Positions 12,629 to 25,978 of a stretch of DNA of 64,000 nucleotides are shown piece by piece. The stretch comes from Allacma fusca. Taxonomy: Eukaryota; Arthropoda; Collembola; Symphypleona; Sminthuridae. The DNA is taken from the NCBI GenBank assembly GCA_947179485.1, contig OX359246.1, forward strand, positions 44,371,632-44,435,631, given 5' to 3'. The notes under the pieces are model-generated. The model had not been told where the DNA came from and did no database searches. It worked only from the letters and a program-made list of their open reading frames with translations. Made by a program: the position numbers and the translations under genes. Each line of letters starts with the position of its first letter. Within the stretch, counting starts at the first letter, position 1.

Positions 12629-14546
12629 TAATATGCATGACATACAGTAGTTACTTTCTTCTCAAGAACTAACTCATTCTATCAATATTTTTGTATCATT
12701 AAAATACGATCTACATATTACGACGATGGGTTCCAATCTTGAACCGCAATGGAAGTACATAATTGAACATACAGATGTTACACATTATACTGTACATACA
12801 ATAGATGTCAGTGCATTACATCTAACAACTGAATATCTGTATTCAAAGAGCGTGTAAGATTGACCAAACGAGAACTATCTTTACCAAAATATTTTGAATT
12901 TCTACTTCTTTTGGGAATTCGACGATACAATGATTTTAAATGGAGCTGAACCTATTTTTTCCTATTACTTTGATTCCACTCCGTTTTATCTCCCCTCGTG
13001 TTGATTATCCTGCGGTTGTTCAGACAAATTCCAGAAATGCGTCAGAATATACGGTTGTTTAATGAAATATGTTTACAATACTACTGACACCTATGTATCT
13101 ACTTATAGGCTATCAAGAAGCTTAAAATCTCCGTGAGTCTCCGATTTTATAGAAATATCGTGAAAGGTGCATGTACTTCGGCATTACACGCAAGGAGTAG
13201 TTGCTTTAGTTAGCACATTGTTTATGAAAATAAGCATGATTCGAGGACATAAATTTAAAACAGACATCCGTCTTCAGGTTACACTTACACCCTTGGATTT
13301 TTTTGACTGATGAATTCAGGTGAATGGAAGATATAATTAGTTAAAGATCACTAACTATTGGAAGAGAAACATAAATTTATTCACCACAAAATACCCACAG
13401 TATGAGTGTGTCAGTGTTGGAAATGCAAATACATGTAACTCCAAAATGATTGTAAAATTTGTTTTGAAACCGAATCACCCAATCGTAATCCTGATTTTTC
13501 AGATCACCAGGGGGTGTTCATTTCCTTACTGTGATTAAATACCACATTAAATCACCCACCACAACTACACTATAATTATTACACATAGTTTAAGATTAAA
13601 TCACTGATAATTAATGAGCTACTACATTTAAGAAATATTTTCATTTTTTCAATAAAAAAACTATACAATAAAAATAAATCGGATCAGATAACTTTTCTTG
13701 GATCCTAACACAACTGTCAGATCCATTGACAAAAACAATCTGATCTTTATAGTTAATAATAGCTGCAAATGGCATGCCCTTGCTGACTTACAAATTCCGA
13801 AAATATTTCCGAGCATGCTGGCAGCTTGAAAAACTACCCAAGAGTGTTGAATAAGAGGCAATTCACAAAACACACTTTGTATTTGCTCTGACAATGACAG
13901 CAAACGTGGACATTTATAATCACTAGACCCTATCGGCTACAAGCGTTACCATTTTTACTATTCACAGGGAAATCACACTGTTACAATCTTATTGTTAGTA
14001 TTGATGTCACGTCACCCGTACGATTCAGACTGTTATTCAATGTATATAATGTTCAATGTTCATAAGTAATTATATGCATGCTACTGTATTCTGTATCAAG
14101 AAGAACAAGCACAAGGTGCTGACAGCATTGATCCTGACGCTAAAAGGAAAGATCCCATGTGGTACTCCCATTCTAAATCCATTTACATTTGATTGTGTCA
14201 CTTGATCACAAACAATTACTACAATCGTATTACATGGGAAATTAACTAGGTAATTAGTGATGAGGAAACTTGGATCTTGAGACTTTTGTCTGGATTCCTT
14301 CGACTATATAGCTTTCTTTGATTGAGAGCGGGCTGGTTCCTATTTCCAATTTGTATTGTCTCAAACTGAACCGATATGCTTAAATAGGGTCAGGGGAGTC
14401 ATTAAATAGCAGAGAAGGCCCAATGTCAAGTGCAGTTGCTCGGAATTCCTCAAGGCAGAAGTTACCATTTAAATTGTGAGATGAAAACCCATGTGTTCTA
14501 ATTAATATCATACGCTGTATATCTATACTTTGAGACTCTTGACATC
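12629..14546. other. Intergenic, no gene seen
   Basis: AT-rich, without recognisable exons or strong repeats. The last ~200 bases should hold the promoter of the gene at 14547; a weak TTAAATAG near 14380 is the only TATA-like word. Confidence 0.45.
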
Positions 14547-16138
14547 ATGTCTGTTCACAAGTTTAAAGTCCGTTTGAGTCAGTTACTAATTTTAATAGGA
14601 CTAATAATTATTGGTGATTATGTAATTGTGGGGATTGAAGGGAGTTCAGTGGGAATCTCAGCGTATCATCAGCCCTCTACTTACATTTTAGCTACAGCCC
14701 CGGTCCAACATCCCAATGGGACAATTAGTAATGAGACAGTTTACTATCAATCACCCGAAAGTCTCGGAAGTTATCCGTCAGGAAGTAATGGTTACCAGCC
14801 CTCAGGACCATACAATGCCTACAACTACTACTCCCCAGAGTCATTGGCATATCAAGGATCCGCATCTGGGGACCAAAGGAATCCTCCGGATCTTGCCACT
14901 ACTTACTCCACATATTCCTACGCGTCTCAACCCGCCCCAACTGACACATGGAGGATCCGGAAGAGGCACCCGATGAGCGGCTATCCCCACCGTGAGTTTG
15001 AGAATAACAAGTACAACAAGTACAAGCTCCTCAACAAACTCTACAGTCAACACCAGACCAAGTCCAAGAAGAGGGGCAAGAAGCGAAATAAAAGTAAATA
15101 CGTTAAAAGGGGTCCGAACGGTCACAAATGGATCAACCACCGGCAGGACACTGACTACGAGGGAGAGTCGGATGATGACCTTGAGAATTTTTTCGACTAC
15201 CCTGATTTCCTCTTCTCGGGGTTAGAGATGTCGGACCTGGTGGACGGGGAGGATAATGAGGAGGATTTAATGTTTGGTGGAGGGGATGAGGAGGATCCGT
15301 TTGCGGAGGAAACATTCCAACGACCGTCCATCGTTGGATTGAATAATGGTGAGAATAATATTATAGCAACGATAATATGTAAATTCAGTGATGACTTTGC
15401 TTGCTGATGTTTGTAATAAGTGACATATTGAACGTGTTCGTTAATTAATTACTTAGGACTGAGCCTGGCAGCATCCGGAATTAACTCTGGTCTTGCAGAA
15501 GCCTTTCCTGGACTTGGGCTTCAAGGAGGATTGAAGAGATTCTTTGGGGTTGGATTACCCTTCGGCATGCCTCGGTTTCTCCTCAAAAAATTAGGATTTG
15601 GATTCAAAATATTCGTGGCCATCATGCTCCTCCCACTGATTCTCCTCTTCCTGCCGATCCCAATCCTCAATTCTAACACTACCACTAATTCGAGGAACAA
15701 GGATGAGGCTGGGGATGGTCAAGGGACACAAGAGAATCCTATTTTGGAGTATGGGAGGCGGGTGTTGAAGTCTGAGAATTGTATCGAAAGGATCTCATGT
15801 GAGATTCATAATTTCGAGCAAGTCACTGGCATAGAGTCGGATAATTATTTATTTTCACAGTAAGTACCTACACATATGTATTTACAAGTATAAATCTCTG
15901 ACAGGGGGATATTTCTGATGCAGAGCTGAAGTTTGTCATAAATTCCAAGCGCTTGTCTATCTGCAATTTTTTCATTCCTTTTTCTGAATGTTTCAGGTTC
16001 ATGACCTTTGTTCACAATTTTGACGGAGTATTTCCCACGATACTGGGCAGAGTGGCTCGCGGGTACAAAACACGGGATGCAGACGCAAGTTGTGTTAAGT
16101 TTGAATGCAAGAGTTTAAAATCTCATTTAGTTAGCTGA
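14547..16138 (+). CDS. Unrecognised secreted or membrane protein, 448 residues
   Basis: Three exons: 14547-15348, 15457-15859 and 15997-16138, with GT-AG introns and matching phases. The start codon opens a hydrophobic segment (LLILIGLIIIGDYVIVG, residues about 13-29) that could be a signal peptide or anchor. Next come a Tyr/Ser/Pro-rich stretch with repeated SPESL (two copies), a strongly basic Lys-rich stretch with many dibasic sites (residues about 140-195), and an acidic Asp/Glu-rich stretch (residues about 200-255). Exon 2 encodes a Gly/Leu-rich part and a clear transmembrane-like helix (IFVAIMLLPLILLFLPIPIL). The C-terminus has spaced cysteines in NCIERISCE and, after the last intron, SCVKFECKS, likely disulfide-bonded. 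The CxxRxxCE pattern recalls small arthropod secreted families, but I cannot name one. Function unknown. Confidence 0.82.
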
Positions 16139-16255
16139 TACAAATTTAATTTAAGCAAATACATTTATAGTGATACAAATTTTAATAATCATTAAAATTC
16201 TGCAAATATTTTGCTGTAGTTATTATTCCGTCAAGTACATTTTGATTGTATTTGA

Positions 16256-16261
16256 AATAAA
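16256..16261 (+). other. Poly(A) signal of the 14547-16138 gene
   Basis: AATAAA 118 bases past the stop codon. Confidence 0.5.
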
Positions 16262-19200
16262 TTCATATGCTGCACTCTGCACGTACATAAGTATATGAGT
16301 CTGCATATTACATAAAGCTACTTTGAGATGAGACAGTGGAGCTTCAATTTTGAAGATTAAAACAAATCACAACTAGGACAGATATAATTACACATTTTTG
16401 TCCCTCTTGTAAAATTGCACAAAACTGTCAACTGTCGTTGTTGAGGGTTCAATTCGTGTTTCTATCTAGAAACCTGGAATTTTTTTGAGTGCAGCAGAAT
16501 AAGGTTCCGATTTTCACATTTAAAATACATTTTAAGGGAACATGGGCTTAGGTACAAATAATATTCCTGTCTAAATTGTAGATATGTGCCAAAGGAATTT
16601 TATCCATGTAAAAGGATTCATATAAATTCCTATAGCAGAATACATTGACGTAAATACATATAACTAAGAACCTACAGTGCACTCTCTTTATAAGAACATC
16701 CCTTCAAGCCCCTTTTTAAATTTCATGAAGAGGTCCGTCTGTTCTTATAAGGAACAAAAATTAAAATTGTGGTAAGCATGTGGAAGGAACTCTCCAAATA
16801 TTTTTGACCCTAAAGAGAAAATGCTCTTATAAGGGATTTCATATAGTGATGAAGTGCACTGCACTTAATGTATTGGTCTCAAATCTCCAGAAACTATAAG
16901 GTACATATACATAGTCAATTCTGGGATTGGTGTGAGCGTACTATGTATGTACATATGTACAGTATAGATACAGATAGTGACCGCCGTGATGGCAGTAATA
17001 GGTTATGTACAAGAATCACTCCCGTCACAACTGGAGCATAAAAAATAGGATAGCCAAAGTTGAACTTGCTCATCCAACTGTGGCCATTGAGCCAACACCC
17101 ACTATCATCGTTTTTGCTACAATTAATAAGACGTAGTGCTCTTATTCCTGAGACTGAACGCGTAAGTTATGGGAACATCTCCGAACAATTACACCCCACC
17201 TACAACACTATATCTATGTATACCTTCTCTGAAGGTACTACTAGTCATCTGTAGGGATAGATACACAAACATAGTACACTCACATGTCCTGGCATCTGCT
17301 CAAGTTGAAGAACCCCGAGACTTTTGTTGTCTTCAGATTACAGAAATTTTGAGAAAATCGACTCACACGGACTTCCTCTAGGAATAAATACTAGGTCCTT
17401 ATGAGAAGCCCAGGGAGGTGTGAGGCTCATTAGGAGGATACCATCAGAGACTTCTGTCAAACAATGATTATTTAATTTGCGTCTTGATTGACATTCTCCT
17501 TGTAAGAACCTCCTTGTCGTTAATTATATATCCCCCACGACCGCCTAGCCTTCCCAGCCCCACCTTTACAAATTGGTCTTCAAAGCCAGCCGAAATACTA
17601 CTTAAAATACTGATTGGGAGTGCGGTCATTTTTTTAAATACTGCCTTACTTTTTTTTAACTCCCCGCAAATATCATTTATATGGTCAAGATACATTGGCC
17701 TCGTCCGGAGGGACTTATCTCACAAAAGCTTCTCATTAATTTATCACTTAGCCCTAATGATGAGCCACTGGCATCTCTGAACTTATAAGTAAATAAATAC
17801 AAGAATTAATAAAATCACCCATTACCAAATCAGATCAGAAATTTAAATTTATAATTAACGAATTGCTAAAAACCTGACAACGAGTAAATAAAAATATTGT
17901 TCTAAATCATAATCATTTAATTTTGGTCCAATAAATCGTATATAGCCGCACAGTAAATAGATATTTGAATGGTGACAAAAGTACATGAAGGCATTCCACA
18001 CAGGACCTGCACCAATAATTTAATTTCACGGTTGAAGTAACTTCCCCTCCCAAACTCCCAACCCAATGTGATGCTTGAATGAAAGTCTTAAAGATGTAGA
18101 TCCAAAAAATTGGAGCATTAAAGTGTGCAAATAAAAATGGACGTGCTTATTTGCCCTGGGTAATTATTATTGTATGTCAATGCTGGTGATCCCCTCTCGA
18201 CGAGAATAAATTGAAGTGACAGTCAAAACTAAAGTTAGGGTTAAAAGCTGGGCAGACTATAATATATGTGTTGGGTGGGAAGGAAGGAGTATAGCTGATT
18301 TGCATTTTTTTATAACTCACATCTCAGCCGCACCAGCCTATGTACATATAATTATGTATGTATGTAGCAGCAATATTTTTCTAAAACCTACACTTGTTAA
18401 ACATGAACTCCCGCACGTCATTGTCTCGGATGGAAAAGTATCTCCTCGAAACGACACTGGAAGGATTGATGAGAACCATAGTATTAATAGCCTTCTATTT
18501 GAATTGGAAGCCTTCACAATTATTTTCCTAGCCCAGAGTAGTTCATCATCATACTAATGGAGATGTGTGGCAAGTCATGCCAAACATATTGAGTAAGTAT
18601 CACAAACATCTCATCATGTTAGTGAATAAGTTTAAAAACCCTCGTGTCAATTGTAATTTATACTTTGACTTCTAAAAGTAGTGAGCCATATACAAATACT
18701 TTTAGTAGTAGTCCCAACCTCCCAACACTCTCCGGAGTGCTGAGCTGACGAAAATTCCCCACACACAGCTGTTTTCCGTCACATCATACCTTCACTTGCC
18801 GTCTCATTTGGAGAGCCCTACTTTAACTACATTACACACTTGATTATAATTTATAATGCATAAAGGCTCCCTCTCTCTCTCTCTCTATGTACATATGTAC
18901 AATTGAGTATCTATCTATCTGTACTGTAGTCCTTACCCAGCCGAGCATCTCCCCAATAGCCCTGGTTGAGTTCGGCTCGAGGAAAAAGCAACCATAGATA
19001 AAAGGACGAAACGAAGAGATTTCCACACTTGAACAATACAACAACATGAAAGCCCATGCTCTTCCCTGGTTTTATGCTTCCTCACGTTCCTCCAACAATC
19101 CTCATTAGGAATTTCTATACTTACTTGTAAAAGTCTTTAGTGGGGAAGAGGCGTCAGAAATGAGTAAAGTGTTTCTTTGTCAAATGTATGGCGAGCCAGA

Positions 19201-21505
19201 TGCATTGTGTGAGGTGAAGGGGGGGGGGTGCGTGGGCAGATTTTCCTTTCTAAAGTCAACTCACTATAAACTCCGTGCTTTTCGCAATTCCCAACAATTA
19301 TTAAATATCATTCTGCTCCAGCCCTTACAAGGTAACTGACAACAAGGTAATTTTTCCCTACTCGTCTCTTCACACTTATTCTGTATCCACACACACACAC
19401 ACAAGCACACACATACATAAGGATCCAAATAGTGTACACACATACGTGGACTGAGAGTGCCCTAAAATTGACAAAATGTCTGAGCCCTAATGTTAGCAAC
19501 AAAGTTGTAACTATAATATTGATAGCGTTTAAAAGATTTTGTGCTAAACTGCTGAAGGATAAATCGTACCAGTATAAATATATTTTTACGTGTACGGAAT
19601 GTAAAACAATGCCGGAAAAAGTCCATGATTGTAGAAGTTCTGGAAGAAATTGTAATCTCATCACGCTCTCAAATTTAAATCATTTTATAGGACATTTACT
19701 TATGAAGGTACAAAGTAGCCCCGCATGTTTTGCCTGTACAAGGCAACATAAGAAATATGAGCTTGGGAGACATAAACTTTCAGAAAGGTCTTAAGTATGA
19801 CTCAATTGTCTCTTTGGTTATAGTTTGTAAAGTGTCATAAATTAATTTATACACGATAAGGTACTCTCTCGAGCTGGCCCGCATCTTTTTATCTTTTTGT
19901 CCAAAAGGAGAGTCTCGTGTGTGTGTGTGTGTGAGTGTGTGTTTATAGGAAGTGGGAGATTTGGCTCGAGAGTGGTGGAAATTACAAAAGAGCCCTTCAT
20001 GGTATTGTTTTTTACTCGACCTTTTAACAGTATCCTTTCTCCCAAATATAATCATGTGAGTAATGTCTTATATACGTAATGTTTATATACAAACTGTCGG
20101 TTAAGAAGCAAAAATATTCCAAAGTTTGTCCCAGGCTTAAATGAATCACATAATTTTTTTTACATGCCCTGGTGAAAGTCTAAAAGTAAACTATTAACGT
20201 AATGCCAAGCATCAGCACGTACTATTAGCATTAAAATTGGTGAATACGTTCATATTGAGAGGATACTGTGGATGCTCAATTTTGCTTCCTTCAAATTCTG
20301 TATAAATTCTAGCTTTAAATTTTACAATCAGTTTTTCTTCTTATAGCGGAAGATGCTCTATGACGTTTTTCTGTAGGATCAATTTTTTTTTACATGAGCA
20401 CAAGTACTCATACACTGACCTGTGATCGCTCATGAGGAGCGTATATATGAATATGCATTGGTATTAAAGAGGTAAACTTTCCCTGTTCAAAAGTGCAAAT
20501 AATAATGTTGGCCGTTAAAAGTAAGGTTTCCGGTTTCATCTGAAAAAGGACAGGGAATGGAGGGTAATTTGTGGTGCGAACAAGGCATGTTTATGACTTG
20601 AGGATTTTGCATGGGTTTCAAGAAGAGGCTCTGTCCTGGGAGTATGTGAGCAGTTGCGCGGTCATAAATTAGATGATTTTTGAACCAGTTTCACACAGGA
20701 CTGACACATCATCACAATAAAACACTCGGTAGGGGTGATCCTATTTAGATTCCCAATTTCCTGACCATAAATGAAGCCAAATTATTATTAATTTATGTAA
20801 AAGCCTTTTTGTCTCTCGCGTGTGTCAAACCCATGTAAGTGGACGTGCCTGTATGTAATGTATTGACTGTTACCTTCTATATGGGCCATAATTTTAGGAA
20901 GTATAACAATAGGTATGTACACGTATGTATGTGTTACGTCACAATACAATAAAAACTACTACGGACCATAAGCTGATGAGACTGACTTTTACACGTTTAA
21001 AGTACATGGTTTTATTTGTATGTATATCTATATACAGCGAGTTTTTTTGTTTGCCTGCCTTGATAACATATCACTTTATTAATCAGCATATACTTACGGA
21101 GCCAGTGATTTAATTAGAAGAAAAGCAATTAAAATTCAAATTCACTTGGTTCATTCTCTTAATGAGGCACGCGGTGTCATAAGAAATACAAAACTCTGGC
21201 ACTTCAACTTCCTTTTGACCATCTTCAGAGAAATGAAGCTCGCTCCCAGGTATTTATGGCTTCTGACTGAGCACTTGACAGGGGAAGCGTGGGGTTATCG
21301 CGGACTACAAAAATCAAGAGTGCACATCCAGCTTTCAGTGTGTCCGTCCACGTACACATACATACATACATATATGTATGTATCTAATTATGTATTTACA
21401 TATGTGCTGGGAAAGAGGGTGAAGTTGAAGAGCTTTTTGGAGAGAAACATGAAGCATATATCCATCTTTGAAGTCCCATCTTTAACATACTGGGCTTATG
21501 TATTG
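16262..21505. other. Intergenic with microsatellites, no supported gene
   Basis: No reading frame here resembles a known protein. It holds (TC)n at about 18869-18886, (CA)n at 19387-19414, (GT)n at 19915-19943, TACA/TATG runs near 21355-21380 and two copies of the palindrome GTACATATGTAC (16949, 18889). An open frame at 17468-17695 (-) is unassigned. Confidence 0.45.
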
Positions 21506-24500
21506 CTATCGAATGCAACAGCAATATGCTAAAATGGAGAGGATAATTAACAAGAGAAGAGCTAGAGCGGCGACCAGAATCCAAAAGAAGTAGGAGTAGG
21601 GCTGAAGTTGATCCATTTCAAGGGCCATTTCTCGGACTTGGGGTAGTGTCTCGTACCAAAATACTGCCTCCTACAATAATTTGTCAATTTAATAAATTAC
21701 CAATAATTATTATAGAATATAATTATTACATTTGGGGATTTTTTAAAAAAGGTATATATGTTTTTGTAAAAAAAATTATAATAATTTTAATTAAGTACGG
21801 CATGGCGGAAAGATGTCTTCATTGACATGGGGTGAAGTGTGAGGTCATAATAGCGGACTTTATTAGGCTCAATGCGGTGCCAACGGGTCCAGTTCTCAAA
21901 TTGGGACACTGCTTGCTTCGGGGTTCTTGTCATATGAAATACATGGTTTTCAATTAATCATTCAATGCTTGAGAAAATTAAGGGATTAAGTCATGGAAAA
22001 AGAGAATGGTTCCAGGTGGAGTGTATGAAGTAAAAAATGTAGCTACAAAAGTTGTTTTATAAGCGGAAGACAAAATTTACATTATAAACCTATTAGTCGG
22101 ATATGAGGATAAAAATTATGGCTGTACAAATTATCGTATTAGATTTTAAAATTTACATGCTAATGACCGAATGAACCTAATAATAATAAGCAATGGGCTT
22201 ACCCGTAGTTGGCAAAGGAGGTCCAGACCTTGACCATGACCTCCTCCATATTGGCCGGCGTTCCCTTAATGCTCCTTTTGGCCTTTGTAATTTCCTCCAC
22301 CACCCCCAAACTCTCATTGCCCCCCACATGACTGAGCACATAGTTCAAATCCCTCCATGGCGGAATGTCGTACAAGGAACTAGTAGTAATATTACCCGCT
22401 TCCATCCTCTCCCTAAAATAACTAGTGAATTCGCTATTCCTATGGGAAAATACATATGCGTACGCAGGTGGCTTCGAATTCCTGGTCAATTTCTTGGTCA
22501 AAGTCCAAAACCCGGCGTGGGATTTTAAGTCACCGAACAGCTAGACAAATAACGAGAGTCAATCATTCCTCACATACAAATACTACAAATATGTGTACAA
22601 ATCCTATTCTATAGTGTTATATCTCCAAGAAATAACAGATACAATACTTGCTTGCTTGCTGTAGAAGCTCAAGTGCAACAGCACACATGTTTGAAAACAT
22701 TCGTGTAATTTCAAATGTGTCAATGCATTGGAACGAGTTTCCGTATTTACCTTTCCGATACAAACATCAAGTACGACCAGAAAAAAAAGGGGAAAAAAAT
22801 GAAAATAAAAAGGAAGCCCCAGAGTTCACTTACCGCCAGGAGCTTTTTGGTGAGAGCTCGATGATACCCATTATTGTCAGTTGGCTCTCCAAAATAAAGT
22901 TTCCAAATGGCTTCAAACATGACATCGTACACAGTGGGAGACTCCTCTTCAAAGACAAACTTCAAGCTCTGCCTGAGCGTCTCCTTGACTTTGTCAACAT
23001 GTCGTAAATTTGAGTATCCACCGATCTTATCCGTGAAGTCCATCAGCATGCCGTAGCCCTCTAATTGATTAACCCCAGCAATGATGGGGACCTTCACGAG
23101 CGTCCCCATCTCCATGAGAGCCTCGGGCTCATCCATCATCACAGGGAATTCCCTCCATTGTGCATCCACAACTGGGAGGAATCTTTTCGGGAAACTATGG
23201 AATTTGAGCTGGTCTTGCTGAATCCTCACGAGGTCATCCACCGGCTTTAATTTTAAACACTCGAGCACTTCCTCAGGTTTCACCTCACTCTCCTGAGTAG
23301 TAGTAGTTGTTGTAGTAGTGCAGCCCGCCGCGGTGGCAATCTCTTGGGTGAACTCTTTAGGGTTTAACATCAAAGATTTATTACCAGGTGGGCTGAACAT
23401 ACTTCCTGAGTTCGTCGTCCAGATTGCACCTTGGAACAAGCCCCCGGATAAAGGGGAGAACAAAAGGTAACCTACATCACCAAAAATAGTGACGCGTGTG
23501 GGGTTCCCACCAAATCTTTGAATGTATTTCTGAACCCATTTGATGGCAAAAATCTGATCCAGCAGTCCATAATTGCCTGGGATATTTTCGTCCCCACTAC
23601 TGAGAAATCCGAATATGCCGAGGCGATAATTGAAGGTGACAAGGACGACGTCCTCATTCATCAGGAGCTTCCTGGCACCGTAAAAGTTACCCGAGCCCTC
23701 CACGAAATCCCCACCATGGATGTAGATGAGGACCGGATACAAATGCCTTTGTTGGTAGAAAGTATCCTGAACTGTGTACGGATTCGGGAGGAACGGTCGT
23801 CTCAGTGGAGCTGACATGTAAAAACAACAACAATTTCCCTCAATTTCAACTCCCTGTAAAAAATACACTCATCATTTCCCACACCCTTAACGATACAGGC
23901 CATGGGTGTAAGCATCGTTGGAAACAGCATGTATCTATGTCCCTACACATGTATAGATACAATTATGTATCCGTAGTGAGATGAAGGAAATCCTCAGCTA
24001 TAATAAGAAGCAAAAGAAAGAGTATCTTTAGTTTCATTTTTGTTGTTAGAATTTAAAAAGGCGATCTGTTAAAACCTAAAGAAACCGGCAAGAAAAAAAA
24101 ACAGTGTCATCCCATACAGCATTCCAGACGTCCACTTTCCCCTCTTAACAATTTCCCAGTTTGCTTTAGTATTCAACAACATCTGCAGATGTTCAAAACG
24201 TCTTCTTAGCAGATGATCTGTCTTCCCTTATTTTTGTATGTATTTTTTGCGTGTGTGAAAGATGGATACCAATATAAGGGTATAATTTCATTGTACACAG
24301 GAGGCATGTGCTTTTTAAAAACAAGGGATGGTGCTGGAGTTGATTTAAATAGATACATAATAGACTCATATCCCTATGTCACTCGGCAGGAATATTTTGA
24401 GGGAATCCCAAGCCATAATAAAAACACATTAGCTCTGTTCAGAGTGACTTCCTTCCTGACACCCGAGAAAAATAGTAAAGGATTAGTCCCCGTCAGGGCC

Positions 24501-25893
24501 GTAAAAGCCGGGAAATAATTGGAGGAATAAATCCCCAAGAGTTAAACATATATAGGCGGAAACATCTCGTTAGAAGGGAAAGGATTAAATCTGATTTACA
24601 AGCTCCGCATATAATTACTATAATTCCAAGCATGGAGCTATGTACATACGTACATACAGCCACTCTCCAATTGGAGACACGTCACAAAAAGTGACCTAAA
24701 CATGTCAAGCCTTAACCATTGTCTCATTACATCAGGAAGTGGTGGCAATTTTTCACATTATTTTCAGAAAAGGAATGAGAAGGTTTTGGAAACATTACTG
24801 GAATGTAAACAAAAACAAATGGGAGTCTGCCGAGTACAAATAGTCTATAAACAGCTCCGGCATTACTAAAAGTGCGCCTTTTATAACTATACTAGCTTAT
24901 TTACTACAAGTGCATAGGAGCTACCCCTATATTTTTACTGAGCAATGCCACTGAACAGCTTTTTACCACGAGACAATGAGGGAAATGGGAAAAAGGCGGG
25001 TAACCCAATCCCATAGCCTATTAACGGATCCGCGACCACTTACAGGGAATATGAGGCGTGAAGATGTTCAAATACAAACAGTCCTGATTCCCCACCACGC
25101 GTCTCTCCACCCGGCTCCACTGACTGCAAATGGACCTGTATTTGGTATTGTCTTGGGCACTGGATTTGATGTCTACAACTTGGGGTTCCTAAATGGGACA
25201 GTTTTGTCAACATTCTTTTAAGTATCATATGACAAAAGGGGTTTTTATATATTATTACATACATATAGTCTCTACTTCCTATTCTTATACAGAGGGAAAT
25301 CCAATACAACCATCAGAGATTCATATTTGATTAGAAAATAAAAGTCTAACCTTCCACCTCAAAGGTCCGAGAGGTGGCTGGGCGTAGGGAATGCCTTTGA
25401 AGACATAGTAAGTTTTCTCTGGACCCTTGACTTTCTCCTTGGGGGTCGCTTCCTCCGTTCCTCCAACTTTCTCATCCTCATTCCTACGCTTATCAACAGT
25501 CTCACTTACATTAGTAATGGTAATAAGGTCGTCCGTTTTGTTTAGAACACTGTTCTCATCCTCATTCTCAGTATTGGAAAGCTCATTGGAGATGTTAAAG
25601 ACACTGGCGAATAATTCATGCTTGATGCTACTACTAGGCTCCGGAGATTTCTCCACCTTTGCCTGGGGCAACTCAAGTTTCTTTTTTAATCCCACAAAAA
25701 TCCCCGCATCACTCGTCCGAACCTTGATCCGATCACCGTAGGTGTCAATCTCAGATGAAGAAGCACAAACTCCTCTCAAAATCTCCTGCTCACAGAGGAA
25801 CGTGAGGAAGGTGAGGAGGAGGACAGTGAGGGTAAAAACTAGAGAGAACTTACGAGCATGAAGCACTGTTACGAAGTTGTCACACGGAGCCAT
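21506..25893 (-). CDS. Catalytically dead cholinesterase-like membrane protein (neuroligin/gliotactin/neurotactin type)
   Basis: Six exons, 25893-25351, 25188-25044, 23810-22834, 22540-22203, 21925-21799 and 21670-21506, have phases that agree throughout and give 764 residues. An N-terminal hydrophobic segment (residues about 15-34) acts as signal peptide or anchor. An acidic linker with N-glycosylation sequons (NIS, NKT, NVS) follows. The esterase fold then runs from GIPYAQPPLGPLRWK through NQDCLYLNIFTP, IYIHGGDF and FNYRLGIFGF. Where enzymes have GESAG this protein reads FGDVGYLLFSPLS: the nucleophile elbow is gone. The catalytic-histidine region reads IPPWRDLNYVL, with no His. The last exon encodes a transmembrane helix (FFWILVAALALLLLIILSIL) and a tail ending YCCCIR, possibly palmitoylated. 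Non-enzymatic adhesion or receptor function is inferred; which named family it belongs to is unresolved. Confidence 0.9.
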
Positions 25894-25970
25894 TGTACGT
25901 AGGAGTTTGAAAATTGGGGGTAGATAATTATTTATATACCTTCAACCTCTGTCTGCTCACAAAGGGTGGA

Positions 25971-25978
25971 TATTTATA
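25971..25978 (-). promoter_or_regulatory. Candidate TATA box of the cholinesterase-like gene
   Basis: TATAAATA on the minus strand, about 78 bases upstream of the ATG at 25893. A second TATATAAA (25931-25938) is closer but would leave almost no 5' UTR. Confidence 0.4.

Noticed and set aside
14841-15140. Antisense 99-codon frame inside the 14547 gene
   Set aside because: Shadow of the coding exon; codon composition is that of the reverse complement.
17468-17780. Open frames of 75 and 98 codons on opposite strands
   Set aside because: Mutually overlapping, no recognised motif, no splice context; not enough to call a gene.
23460-23500. Hidden intron or missed exon explaining the absent GESAG
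   Set aside because: The frame is continuous and there is no room for an intron between FGD and VGY; a micro-exon cannot be excluded but nothing in the sequence shows one.
25040-25309. Two alternative reading frames for exon 2 of the cholinesterase-like gene, including an 89-codon open frame
   Set aside because: Only the third frame, from acceptor 25188 to donor 25044, gives the family motif NQDCLYLNIFTP and fits the phases of both neighbouring exons.
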